Numbered from the stretch's first letter, positions 1-11,107 are shown. The stretch: 64,000 nucleotides of DNA from Sipunculus nudus (GCA_026874595.1 CM049306.1:36350019-36414018), one strand, 5' to 3'. Notes: generated from the sequence alone by a model not told the origin. Made by a program: numbers and translations.

Positions 1-153
1 CGTACACCTGAAACCAAACACAGAACATTAAAAAACTGAATTTTATATTCGGGAGCTTTAACAAAAACAGATCTGTGACGCCTAATCTCTTCCAAGCTTC
101 TTTTGGGGGAATGCTGAAACGCATACTACGGAAGAAGTGAATTCTTTTTCACC

Positions 154-219
<66 letters not shown>

Positions 220-1296
220 ACGTTTTTATTAAATATGGTAGTATGCACTATTTATATGATATCTTAGTAGACCTATGCGTTATTTTTTACAGATATAATG
301 TTTTTCATGTTCAGCTCTTAATGATTGCCCGTCTAAAGATCAGTTATCTTTGATTGTTCGATCATTAACATAGCTGATCATGCACCATAAAAATCATGTG
401 AGAATACAATTGAAATGCCATATACGTTATTTTCTTTCTAAATGTGCAATTTTATTCATACCTATATATGTCACTTTCATTTATTGTATATATGATTTGA
501 TTGCATGTTTGCAGGACCTATAGATAAATGAAAACTGGACTTGCTGAACAAGCTCCAATTGAAACATATTGAAGTAATAAATAAATACTTTCGTCGGTTG
601 CATCCATGCTATAAAAGCTCCCCCTTTATTCAAAATCAACACTAAAGTAATCTAAAATTAATGTTATACTCTCAAAATTATATCAGTTTAAACCTTGTAC
701 TGTGTTTTGCTTAAGGTATATGTATATATTCATTACAACATTCTGCCGGGTATAATATAACCTGAACCAGAAGAACACTTCTACAATAAGCAGAACCCTG
801 TTCCAGACAGTGGTGTCATTGTCTTCAAGGGTGGGGAGGATGACTTTCAACTTATTTTCAAACATACAGACACAAACACAGACTCATATACATACATGTA
901 TATTTACATATATATAAATATACATTTTATTGTCTGTGACACATTTCAAACATATTACAATTAAGTATAAGGTTTTAGAAAATATAGTATTATATGTTTC
1001 CAGTGTATGTTAATTCTAAATAAGGTTTAGATATAAAATATTTCATATTAAACTCAGAAAAAGAACTAAAGTCTTTAATTCTAATTATTAATAAATTTCA
1101 TTTCCAATATATAAATATTGTTCTCTGAATTGGGGGTGATTACATTGAATATCCCCCCCCCCCCCCCTTGCTAAAAAGTGCATGGAGGAGTGAATATCCC
1201 CCTCCCCTACCCCCTATAATATTCGGTATTAAGAGGGATAAGATGCAACAAGTTAACGACTTTGTCAGATAAAATAACTTTGAACAGTACAAGAAG
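1..1296. other. AT-rich gene-free stretch
   Basis: No coding sequence, tRNA or recognisable element is visible apart from a (TA)n microsatellite near the start and a C-run at about 1151-1167. The C-run is followed by a second short C-rich repeat of the phrase GAATATCCCCC near 1193. Open frames here are short and AT-biased. Confidence 0.6.
157..215. repeat. (TA)n microsatellite
   Basis: About 29 uninterrupted TA dinucleotides, directly visible. Confidence 0.97.
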
Positions 1297-2215
1297 CTAA
1301 GATACCGCAGCAAGACTTGAGAAGTATGAACGTGATACTTTTTTGAAACGCCGAAAATTTTGAGCGCACTTGATGTCGAGGGGAAGGGCATTCCAAAGGG
1401 CACTGCCTGCATAGAATGAAGCAGCCGTAAAGGACTTGATGCGAGTTAAGGAAGAGTGAAAGTTATAGTTATGGGTTGAGCGTGTCGAATAATGGTGTGC
1501 GTGTTTAGCTATATAGTGAACTTATCACACAGATACGAAGGGGCTAAACCATATATGCATGTACATCAGTTACAACAGCTAAAATGATAAAAATATCGCT
1601 GCTACATTGTCATCAGACCAATAGTTTTTATTAATCCCATGCAGACTACTTAGTGGCGGGTCATAATCTTTGTATTAAATAATCCTCGCCGCCCGACGCT
1701 GAATACGCTGAATAGCGGCACGGAAAGTGCTTGGCAGCTGGCTCATGCTGTTGAGCCATATAAAGTCGATATAGCTGGCTGGACAAACGCATAATATAAT
1801 GTGAGCAGAAACATGTGTGGAAAACATTTGCTTAATCTGTGAAATCGACCTATTTTGCAACATAATTTATTAAAAACTGCAGAAGTGTGAGATTTCTATG
1901 CAAGATGGGAATCAATCATGAGGCAAAGCTGACAGTATTGTTCCAGGCTTGGGATATAATTTTCATAAATATTGAATTGTATAATGTATTTGATGTTTTT
2001 GCGTCGTTTGGTACATAAAAGCATTGAAGCTGATTTGTGGCGATATCAACTAGTTTGTTTTTATGGAGCCATTTGGCTACTTGATCAACAGCACTTTGCA
2101 GCTCATGTTGTGTTGAATCGCGACTGAAGTCGTCCGCCTATATATGTCATAAGCATAAATTTAACAAACATTCAGCGTCTATTATATTAGCGGGTCAATC
2201 GTTAAGATATAACAA
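1297..2215 (-). pseudogene. non-LTR retrotransposon (LINE) reverse transcriptase relic
   Basis: Reading the minus strand across several frames recovers the C-terminal half of a LINE ORF2 reverse transcriptase in the right order. A LYxND-P segment (about 2190-2205) is followed by the catalytic ADDF (2129-2137) and then a VAKWLHKNKL segment. After that come RIQRRAARII (near 1680-1705), LAPSYLCDKF (near 1525-1555), HHYSTRS (near 1470-1490) and SALWNALPLDIK (near 1370-1405), with a TAG at 1297-1299. The family uses this enzyme for target-primed reverse transcription of its own RNA. The motif series (YADD, RRAARII, LAPSYL, WNxLP) is typical of CR1/Jockey-type elements; the exact clade is not resolved. 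Frameshifts and internal stops (for example TAA right after RRAARII) make it inactive. The endonuclease and N-terminal RT motifs are missing, so it is 5' truncated, as is common for such insertions. Confidence 0.85.
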
Positions 2216-2486
2216 ACACATTTTTCTTTTATATTTTAATATTATTGAACTATAAGTTTAAAAAATTTAATCACCTGTTACCAGCAAGTTTATTATAGTT
2301 GGTTAATGTATAATTAAACGACAAGATCTAAAAACCGGTTCTGTGTTTCATCTTGCTTCTGTCTCTTAATTTTTTGTTTAAAAATCAAATTTTAACTTCA
2401 TATACCTGTAACATATAAAAGTTTCAGATTATCATATGTATCTTTAATGCTAGTCAATATTACACATGCTTTTCTCTAGAGCAAAA

Positions 2487-2678
2487 GTAGATCGGGGGAG
2501 GGGGGTCCAGGAGGTCCGCCCCCCCCCCCTTTTTTTTTGGAAGGGGTACAAAATTTGCAGACTGGACCCCCCCCCCCCCCTTTCCGGACCAGGGGACTTT
2601 TTTTTAGATTTTTTCATTAGTTCTCTTATGTTTGACCCCGCCCGCCCCCTCTTTTCTTAAATCCTGGATCGGCCCCTG
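2487..2678 (+). mobile_element. poly(G)/GGATCC element, copy E1
   Basis: A ~190-bp non-coding unit opens with AGATCGGGGG, a G-rich run and GGTCCAGG. It passes through long C and T runs and closes with CCTGGATCGGCCCCTG. Four more copies of the same layout lie at 9033, 11941, 23055 and 58921. The ends are imperfect inverted repeats of the GGATCCGCCCC type. Probably a non-autonomous DNA element; it encodes nothing. This copy's closing motif has GGATCG in place of GGATCC. Confidence 0.8.
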
Positions 2679-3809
2679 TTGAGCGTTTAATTTTTCTTTG
2701 TAGCGCTACCTCAAACTTCCTCTGAGTGCGAGTATATACAGGTGCGAGTTCAGAACGCTAGAGTCCGCGTCCGAGTCCCAAAACAGTTACAATATATCGG
2801 AGTCCCATAACAGTTATTACATACATACATACATACATAAATATATAAATATATATATATATATTATATTGCGGTTTGTCTTTAAGCAGACATGTACAAT
2901 GCCCCAGATATTTTGTCACGAGCCAGGGTTAGGGTTATAAGTTTTCCTGTTGTTTATAAATATGCGCCACGTGATCGCATATATAAAATATAAAAAAAAA
3001 GAAATATCCCTCGCACGTGATGTATATATATCCATGTGACTGCATGCATGCGGTGCCATATGACCACAAGATATATGTATACATTTCAAACATGGCTTAA
3101 TGAGCTTTGCGAAATGTAAATAACAACAGGATTGAAATATAATACACACAGAAAGATACTATCCCTATTTCTGTATATATATTTTTCCCCTGGAGGAATC
3201 CTTTGCTAATTTATAGGTATTTTTAAACAAATAAAAGGGGCAACCACAACGAAAAATCTCCCTTTTTCAAACCCCGTACTTATTTTTTAACGCATGTTTT
3301 TCTGGAGTGACTTTGCACCGGTTTTGGGACTATAACATTTTTACTTGACATAAAAATTGCATAAGTTTAGCATCAATGGAACTGGAAGAACATGTATGAA
3401 AATAAATTTATATGAATACAAGTTTAAGAACAGTTTATAGATGGAATTTTTTTCAAGGTTATCTTTAATATATATATGGAAACTTTTAAATATAGATAGC
3501 ATGAGCCCATTTTTCTCAAAGTTCGGGGTTGGGGGGGGGGGGGGGGGGGCTCTGTGTGTGTATCCGGGGTGGGGTGGGGGGGTGGTAGGGGTAGGGGAAA
3601 TGCCCCCTTTTTAGGGCTGGAGGACAAAGCGTATACTCTTTCACTTCAGATAAACGAACCGATCGTTAGATATATTTGTGTAGTTTCTAATCAAACTTAA
3701 CTTGTGCGAGAAAAATTCCGTTTTGACTCGGTATATTTTTAAATCCCCTGCGTATTTGCAAGTTGAATTTCTGACCACACTAACGGGTTCCGCATTTGTA
3801 AGTTGGCGA
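2679..3809. other. gene-free stretch with simple repeats
   Basis: Contains a CATA/TA simple repeat (about 2814-2875) and a 19-base G-run (3531-3549) followed by GGGGTGGGG-type purine-rich DNA. A patch near 2720-2815 is dense in GAGTCC/CGAGTC, like patches near 32165-32560 and 58530-58620. No coding sequence is recognised. Confidence 0.6.
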
Positions 3810-4030
3810 TAGCAGTTAACCTGCTACCATAGCGATGGATTTACATGCACTTTGGTTTGTGGGTCACATGCATGTGTTCTTATGTGTCAATTCATCACTC
3901 TTAGCCTAATGTTATAAGGTTACCAACTGTTTACCATGGTATCGCTGCAATAAAATGGATGGCTTTTAGAGTGCGATTTGTGTCACGAATCAGCCTACTG
4001 AGTCGTGTTTTCACACCAATAAGATTGACA
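3810..4030 (+). repeat. dispersed repeat family C, copy 1
   Basis: About 220 bp aligns by eye with 17890-18131. Shared blocks in the same order are ACTTTGGTTTGTG, AATTCATCACTC, GGATGG with AGTGCG, and GCCTACTGAGTCGT followed by a TTCACnnnnAATA-type end. Non-coding. No inverted ends or target duplication are clear, so the class is unknown. Confidence 0.7.
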
Positions 4031-4808
4031 CTATTTTCAAATTTCACAATAATTCAATCAGTTATAGTTAACGCCAAGGTAACGCCAAGATAACTTTGCA
4101 TATTGTTTCCATATCCTTCAAGATCGTCATGGGCACTGAAATGATGGCAGGCATTCTCACTTGAGATTAAATCATTATTGTAGAACACATAATTTTAGGT
4201 CAACCATATAGCAAAAAGAATTATCAATTTTGATTAATATTGCAATAATTTCAGTTATTTGTCATGTGATTTTGTTGGTTTTTTTTTGTATGGAAATTCT
4301 ATTTCATTCCTCTGTGGACTAGTCCTATTATATCAGTATCGATATTTTATTTTGACTATGTCGCATTCGAATCTTGAAAATTTTCTAAAATAAAATGATT
4401 TATGAAAAAATTATTCTTATTTTCTAATCTGCCGTTTCTCTCTTACTCTTCATCATAGTGGCCACACAATCAAAATGGGCTTTTTTTGAATTTACGGGCA
4501 ATACAAATCTCCATGCAATATTTATAGTCCCACTCCATTGCGAAGTATTTATTTTTTTTATTCTCAGTGAAATGACCTTTATGTATTTTTATGCTCACTA
4601 ACCATCATTGTAGGGCAGAGTCAATTCCTGTCCGTTCTAAACTGAGAGAAAATGGGCAATAAACCACGTTAGATATAATAACCGATGATAATTAATATGT
4701 TTAAAGGCAGCTGTCCTGTAACGGATGTTTGAGCTTGTCAATATACAAACTGAGAGGGAACACCCTATCTGCGTTAATGTTGACAAACAGAAAAATACAT
4801 CGCCTAAA

Positions 4809-4872
4809 GCCTCGGTCACAACCCGCTGCGTTACCGTAGAGTGCCGTACGGTTTTTGGGACCGCAGGAATAA
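4809..4872 (+). mobile_element. extra left end of family B MITE
   Basis: Starts GCCTCGGTCACAACCCGCTGCG and runs for about 65 bp to CCGCAGGAATAA, then the same left end starts again at 4877. Either two family B elements landed in tandem with one losing its interior, or the terminus was locally duplicated. Confidence 0.6.
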
Positions 4873-4876
4873 TTAA

Positions 4877-5357
4877 GCCTCGGTCACAACCCGCTGCGGT
4901 CACCGCACACCGTAGATCACCGTTTGGTTTTTGAAACCGTAGGAATACTTATGCGGCTGACGTGGGGGAACGGTAAGGTGTCTTCCTCACACTCACGGCC
5001 ATCGCACGTTAAAGTAAGCTAGCCCTGCGGACGCCGCAAGCTAACCTTGGGGAAGCCGAAAAGACCCCTTACGACAGCCGCAGGTACACCGTACGTCTCT
5101 CGGGTAGCTGAGTAGGCGTTAAAAATCGCACGGGCATCCTACGACATCCGTACGTCTACTGAACTGTGCCCGTATGGAGCCCGTAGGTGGCAGTCTGACG
5201 CGTGGTCGCCGCATTAAGGGCTTGCGCTTAAGTCCGTTATACGGTCGTTGTGGAGTCCCTGCGGCCTTTGAAAAACGCACGGTTGCCGTACGTCAACCGC
5301 TTGGAACAGCCAAATACACCGGCCGTACGGCGACCGTATCCCGGTTATGACCGAAGT
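4877..5357 (+). mobile_element. TTAA-type MITE family B, copy 1
   Basis: A 481-bp GC-rich unit flanked by TTAA on both sides (4873-4876 and 5358-5361). The ends are inverted: left GCCTCGGTCACAACCC, right (reverse complement) ACTTCGGTCATAACCG. The interior is packed with CGTAC/CCGTA/CGTAGG motifs. TTAA target duplication is the signature of piggyBac-superfamily transposition. There is no room for a transposase, so it is a non-autonomous derivative. It sits inside a family A copy and is therefore younger than it. Confidence 0.75.
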
Positions 5358-5639
5358 TTAAGGTGGTTGGATGCATATGTGTAGAAATGGAACGGTCACT
5401 CGTTACAAAACGCCCTTTGCAAAACTCTGGTTCGTGTTACGTGCTGTCAGATGCCCTTCTTGAATGTGACCGGATTATTTTGGCAGCACCCCGAATGTTA
5501 CAAATACGTGGATATAACAAAACGAACAGCCTCGTGTACACACACACTCACAATAACAGCAGACACCAGCATATAAGATAAACGTATCTTTACTGCGTTA
5601 CCCCTATCAAATACAAAAAGTATCTACTCTAAAGCAAAA

Positions 5640-6005
5640 ATTCTAGATCTGTAGGAAATCCCGGGACGCCCACGCGATACGCTGCACACTGACGTCTTTA
5701 CCCAGACCAAGGTCTTCTGTGCTGGTGTCGTGCGCCCCAGTCCTCACCAGCCGTATCTCGATACCTCTTGTCACGTCTCTACGAACCTCACTCCGCCGGC
5801 CACACTCGAGCGCCCTCTCTCGGCGTAGCTGACGACCCCTGTGTCGATCGTGCGGTGCTGGTCTGCGACTCTGCGTCTCACCCTCCCGGGATTTTCGCTT
5901 GTCCGTCAGCTGGACGGTATACTCACTCTCTGCAGCCCCCCCCCCCCCCCCCCCACCACCACCACGCTCTCGGCCTCGCCGTAGTGGTCTCACCCGGGGT
6001 TAAAA
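5640..6005. other. GC-rich block of unknown nature
   Basis: About 365 bp is far richer in GC and CpG than its surroundings, with a 17-base C-run (5938-5954) followed by CACCACCACC. Open frames run on both strands, the longest being 116 codons on the minus strand with a poly-Gly run from the homopolymer. None resembles a known domain. It could be a repeat fragment, a CpG-rich regulatory island or a decayed exon. Confidence 0.4.
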
Positions 6006-6929
6006 GGTATCAGAAAAATACATAGAATACTCATAACTCCTATGGCCATGCCATGAGGGTCTAATGCCTGGAAAGGTTCCTATCGGGAACGTTACATTAT
6101 ACCCCTGGGCTTATGCACGTTACACACACTTAAAGTCGAACATGCAAATTACGTATTTACGTTACGTATTATCAGCACTGCCGCGACAAACGAAAAATAC
6201 TCGCAGTGTTACCTGTGATGCCATAACATTTAGTTGACATAATTAACAATCCTTGTGATACATGACATCTTGACATTATGGAAAAACCCCGTATTTCGCT
6301 CAATTATTACTTGCACATGGAATGACCAAAAGCTCCGACTAAAACTGTTAAATAAACATTTAAGCTGTCTTTGGAGACAAATAACTAATTGAGATAGTCA
6401 TCCATCAGTTGAAAGGTGCATGTTCTTTTTATTTTGATACCCTGTCCATCGAAAGTCGTCATATCTTGATCACGGCACACGTTGCAGCAACGCGCTGTAG
6501 GGGAGGAAGATGATCTTATTCATGTTATAAATAAACAGCTTTAGCAGATGCAAATAACGTCACCCTTGTGAAATAATCAGCAGTAGTATAAACAATCTTA
6601 TTCTAGGTAAATATGAAAATGGCAGGTGTCAGCAATCTTAGAATATTTAAAACTCAAAACATTCCTATGTAGGTTAAATATTTTCGTTTTGGAAAATAAG
6701 CCTAAACTAGGTTAACAGATGCACATTTATTTCATGTATTTGTTTGTATATATATAAGCAAATGAGGAAACCTGTATTTCTAGGGGACATTTCAGAGTTA
6801 AATTAGACTGAAGGGGTAAGGTACACATCATTAATACATTCGATAAAATAATTTACAAGTGATGAGTTATTTCATCTTGGGTATGCAAAGCTCATTTCCA
6901 TCTTAAATGGTATCGGGCACTGGCATACT
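6006..6929. other. gene-free stretch
   Basis: AT-rich DNA with two octamer-like ATGCAAAT sites (near 6138 and 6547). No coding sequence, RNA gene or element is recognised. Confidence 0.5.
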
Positions 6930-7247
6930 TAAAAAGTTAAAAGTTGTAGGTTTTAAGTCCCTTTCCCAATAACTGGCTCAGAAGACTTTACAATTAACTT
7001 CCTGGTGGTAGCTCCCTGGGGACGCTACAGAGCCCACACACGATTTTGAGGTCGCTAGGGCCCGCCAATCGCAGATGGCACTTAATCCGGTACCCATTTG
7101 TATTGCTGGGTAGACATAAGCACACTTGTGGCTGAGACCTTGCTTAAGGGTCCTAGCGAAGAAGTGAGAGGCTATACGGGATTCGAACCCATGACCGCTT
7201 GATCACATGTCCGGCACCTTTGCTATTACACCACCACGCTCCACCTA
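6930..7247 (-). mobile_element. tRNA-derived SINE
   Basis: The minus strand starts with a tRNA-like head (7246 down to 7171). It has a perfect A box TGGTGTAATAG, a perfect B box GGTTCGAATCC and a 5-bp T stem around TTCGAAT. The body that follows (CCCTTAAGCAAGG, TCTACCCAGCAATACAAATGGGTACC, GGGCCCTAGCGACC) is unrelated to tRNA. This head-plus-body plan defines SINEs, which are transcribed by RNA polymerase III and mobilised by a partner LINE. The body recalls V-SINE/RUDI-like elements described from molluscs and other animals, but I cannot assign the family without a search. The tail near 6930 is not sharply bounded. Confidence 0.8.
7179..7233 (-). promoter_or_regulatory. internal RNA polymerase III promoter of the SINE
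   Basis: The A box lies at 7223-7233 (TGGTGTAATAG, fits TRGYNNANNNG at every fixed position). The B box lies at 7179-7189 (GGTTCGAATCC, fits GGTTCGANTCC exactly). About 33 bases separate them, as in tRNA genes. Confidence 0.8.
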
Positions 7248-8264
7248 CTTGCCTCATCTAGCCTGATTTACCTTCTACATTTACTTATAATTTAATGTTC
7301 ACATTTTCATATTATGAAAAAAATACCTTCTGTATGTCCTTAACATGAATTGAATAAATCCATCTTTTATCCGAATTATTTCAGAGTGGTTGCATGAAGA
7401 TTACTGATATCAATTTGCTTTAAACGTACAATCTTAATACATTATAATGTATTCTTGGTAAAGAATGTGGTTTGCGCACCGAATATTTATCTTTTGGTTT
7501 TCAAAGGTTGTCACTGTCATATATATAGATCACCCTTACGCCTGTCAAAGGTTGATGACCGAAAAAAAGAGTAAGTCCTCAAGGTAAGAAAAGAGGAGTC
7601 TTCTTTGAAATAAAGAGTGAAAAAAAATAGTGAAATTATATCGTCAATTCCCCATTTGTGTATCACCAACTGAATAAAGACTTACATGCATCCCTCTACA
7701 TGCAGATAAGGGCGTTTTGCACATGTTGTGACACATGGTGGACATTTGGACACACAAAAATTGTGGAGTGTCCCATTTTTGTTCTTACTGGACTACACAG
7801 CAGGAGAGAAATATTAATAATCGAAATATTTATACTGAAAAAAGAGTAGAAAAAAGTGTTGCTAGAAAAAGAGCGAAAAAAGAGTAATAATTGTCATTTT
7901 CAGTAAATCTTGATAAAAGAGTGACTCTTTTAAAAAGAGTGATTTGGCAGGCCTTACCCTGTCTATAAAACATCGAATCTATCAAAAAGGTGGCTTAGGC
8001 CCCACTAGAAAATACAAAACCAGTTCCGGTTTCAGGAAAACCGGTTCTGTATGGTTTCTCTTTGTAATTATAAGTGGATGGTTTCGGTTTTAATAGACAA
8101 ATTATGATAACATATTTAATATAATTAGATGAATTAATGATGAAAATATTATCAAGAGATAGAGGTCCATTTTGAGGGGCATTTTGAGGCCTAGTGAGAG
8201 CATTATTAATTGTGACAGGCCTATTTTTAATGCAATCATGAAAAAAATAGACTGTTTTCGAGTG

Positions 8265-8755
8265 GGCCCTTAATATATAGGGGCGGTCACACGCATATAA
8301 GACGACGTTCAACTGATAGTTTTCTTTTAAAAATGTGTATTAGCCAAACTTCCACACATAAAATGGTTTGAAAACGGTTTGGTCAATACGAATTGATCAA
8401 ATCGGTTTCAAATGGTATTGTGCATGAATTCCCATATAGGAATTTTCACAAATGCATCAGGTGTACATTTCATATCTGGAACATTGTTACAACATGCTAA
8501 CATGCATTCATGCTTGCACTGTAACCCATATGCTGCCTAAAACTAGATCTACTCCGTTTTTAATGCGAACTGAGTGTTCACATAGCACTTTAAGGAAGCA
8601 GATAAATCGATTCTAATTGGAAACGGTTTAAAACCCCATCTTGAGTGCTTTTGGCCTAAACGAATCGATAATGCTGAATTTGGATTCAAGTGTGATTCGC
8701 ATTCAAGTGGTTTGAAACCTTTTTGCATTTACCGTGTGAAGGGGGTATTAGGCCT
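8265..8755. mobile_element. MITE-like element with inverted ends (family H)
   Basis: The left end reads GGGCCCTTAATATATAGGGG then GGTCACACG. The right end, reverse complemented, reads GGCCTAATACCCCCTTCACACGG, giving an imperfect terminal inverted repeat around TAATA and TCACACG. The ~490-bp interior repeats the phrases GGTTTGAAA, GGTTTAAA and AATCGATT. No open frame resembles a transposase, so it would be a non-autonomous DNA transposon. Exact ends and target duplication are uncertain. Confidence 0.5.
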
Positions 8756-9032
8756 TCTCGTTTTGACTGAACAATTCAACAGGCGTGTCAAACATAAGAA
8801 ATATCGGATTATACTGTTTTTTGGTAGAAAACAGGACAAATACCGGGAGATATTAAGAATCCCAGGAAGAGAAACAGTGAGAATTTTACACACGGCTCTC
8901 GACCAGCGTTGTTCAGTCGACATTATACTGTAAGGCCATGTTTCACTCTCAAGTGATTATTTAATGTATGTTATTTCATTTTGACCTGAGAACCTTACAG
9001 ACGTTGCAAAGAAAGGTATAATACAGGCTGAA

Positions 9033-9180
9033 CAGGGGCGGATCAAGGATTTAGGAAAAGGAGGACTTATGACTAAACTCCAGGTTGGTTTGAAACCCTT
9101 ACAAGAGGTTGCGGCGGCTTAGAATCGGGGGGGGGGGGGGGGTCCGGACCACCTGGATATCCATTCTAGATCCGCTTCTG
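9033..9180 (-). mobile_element. poly(G)/GGATCC element, copy E2
   Basis: Inverted relative to copy E1. It opens CAGGGGCGGATCAAGGATTTAG and closes with TAGATCCGCTTCTG, with a G-run of about 16 at 9127-9142 then GGTCCGGACCACCTGGAT. Shorter than the others (148 bp), with the central C/T-run region replaced by TTGCGGCGGC. Confidence 0.75.
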
Positions 9181-10051
9181 CTTAAGCATGAGCTCATTCG
9201 AATCCAAATCAAGCCGCGTTGAGATGTTTTACGGTGATTTATACAGGATGAATGCCCATGCCCCAATTAATCTTGAAGAGGACTTGGTTTTATGTCCAAA
9301 GGACCTGCAGGTGTGGTTGACACCTGGCCTGGGTGTAATCAATGGGAGGAAGCTTGGGCAGCATTACTAGTAAATTCAACGCGCTAGTGGGAATCGCTGA
9401 TAATGGCATAACTTTAGAGAGGGTTTCTCGCACAGCATTCAAGGATAAACTGCGGGCAAAACGTTTGTAATAATTCATATCCTGGCAGATTATAATCAGT
9501 GTTACCTTTTCTCCCTACAACAAGTCTCCTACGTATAGCAACATATATCATAAAGGATGTAATACCTAACGGAAGATGGCGTAAGTGACGCATTACGATC
9601 AAGTCAAGTGAATCCGTCACGTTCCGTTATCACGATTGTTCATGACCTGGTTCAGTAACTGGGACGTGTCCTGCTCTGTGATACACTGTGACTATACAGC
9701 AGTGGTAATATGAACCTACGTCCTTTTTTGAAAATACAAATGATTCAAAGGTTAGTTTAAAACAGCGTATCTCAAAAAGTGATCATTGATCATTGAGTTT
9801 CAGCAAGCTGTCACCAATATGAGATAAGGGGAAACCTGTCAGAACTTTCAGATGCTGCCACATCTAGTATCATTAATACCACCAGATGGCACTTGAAATC
9901 AAGGCGCAAAGTCAGCTCGCATATCATACTTAACTAGTAATCTGCTGGGATGCAACTGAGCATTACATATTTGTTCTAGTAAATGACAAGAGGGACAAAT
10001 AACACCAACACCAGGTAATAATACCATACACGTTCCTTTAAAATCGTTTCC
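9181..10051. other. gene-free stretch
   Basis: Mixed-composition DNA with several 60-70 codon open frames on both strands, none resembling a protein family. No RNA gene or repeat is recognised. Confidence 0.45.
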
Positions 10052-10600
10052 TCTGATAACTCGGACACACCGCCCGTGACGACCAACCCTGATAACACGG
10101 CCACCCCACCCGTGACGACAGCCCCTGATAAAACGGCAACCACGCCCTCGATGACCATCCCTGATAACATGAGCACCCCGCCCCTGATGACCACCCCTGA
10201 TAAAACGGCTACCCGCCTGTGACGACCACCCCTGATAACAACGCCACCCCGCCAGTGATAACACCCCTGATAGCACGGCCACCCCAACCGTGACCACACC
10301 TGATAACACGGCCACTTCGCCTGTGATGACCATCCCTGATAACATGGCAACCCGCCTGTGGCGACCACCCCTGATAACACGACCACCCTGCCCATGACGA
10401 CTATTCCCAATAAAACGAACACACCGCACGGACGAATACCTCTGATAACACGGACACCCCGCCCGTGATGACCACCCCTGATAACACGGCCACCCGCCAG
10501 TGTTGACCACTCCTGATAACATGGACACCGCCCGTGACGGCCACCCCTGAAAACACGGCCATCCCGCCCTTAATGAACACCCCTGCATGATTACACGGCA
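10052..10600. repeat. 36-bp minisatellite with mucin-like coding potential
   Basis: About 15 tandem copies of a 36-bp unit of the form CCCGTGACGACCNNCCCTGATAACACGGCCACC. CTGATAA recurs at 10053, 10089, 10125, 10161 and 10197, exactly 36 apart. After that the spacing slips to 35, 35 and 33. On the plus strand the in-phase units read PPVTTNPDNTAT-like 12-mers (Pro/Thr-rich). The frame is open only from 10022 to 10219 and ends at TGA 10220-10222 when the first indel shifts phase. The minus strand also stays open for long distances (9899-10588, GGVAVLSGVVITGG-like) because the unit lacks stops there. It may be a decayed mucin-type Thr/Pro repeat exon or a neutral minisatellite. Confidence 0.9.
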
Positions 10601-11107
10601 ACTTTCTGTGGTCCGTATAGGATAATCGCGATAACGGGTTTAACTGTAATGCAACCACAACAGTAACTAGGTGGTCGTTGTGGTGTAAATCCAGTCATAA
10701 AGGTTAACTTATGAGACAGCAATGATTTTATACAATATCGTGCCTATCTGGCTAAAAGACAGTTATGTGATAATGCAGATGTCAGCACTGTAACAATGCG
10801 GTTACCACACGACGCGGTTAACAGAACACTCCCACCTCCACATGACCACAAGGGTTCAGGATAAAGTTACAAAGTGAGATGGATACGGCTCTGTACACAT
10901 CAACATATCTGAGATTTTTGTTTCACGCATTCATATATTGTAGAATAGGGGAGTGCCGTAACACTGCCTTTGTAATTATTCATGGGGCGTAGGGATATGC
11001 GGTTAAATAAATTCAGTCTGTTAGATTGTCTGACCTGGGTAGATTGTGAAATATTTAAAATTATATGGAGTTTAAATACATGTTCGTGTACGTGTCTGAG
11101 GGTGTAC

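Larger units (their letters stand above)
4701..5560 (+). mobile_element. TTAA-type MITE family A, copy interrupted by family B
   Basis: The left part (4701-4808) starts TTAA-AGG. It carries AATGTTGACAAACAGAAAAA, matching the interior of the intact copy at 13553-14018 (AATGTTGACAATCGGGAAAA). The right part resumes at 5358 with TTTAAGGTGGTTGGATGCATAT, matching TAAGGTGGTAGGTTGCATAT at 13749. It continues through ACAAAACGCC, TCTGG, TTGAATTTG/TTGAATGTG, GATTATTTTGGC and CGTGGATATAA. The ~550 bp between is an inserted family B element. The family A right terminus is not found here, so this copy is 3' truncated. Non-autonomous; no transposase. Confidence 0.75.

Noticed and set aside
5643-5993. 116-codon Gly/Arg-rich minus-strand frame
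   Set aside because: The Gly run is the C homopolymer read on the other strand. The rest has no domain and frames are open on both strands.
9899-10588. 229- and 148-codon minus-strand frames with GGVAVLSGVVITGG repeats
   Set aside because: They exist because the 36-bp repeat unit lacks stops on that strand. The repeated hydrophobic text changes frame with each indel and matches no known family.
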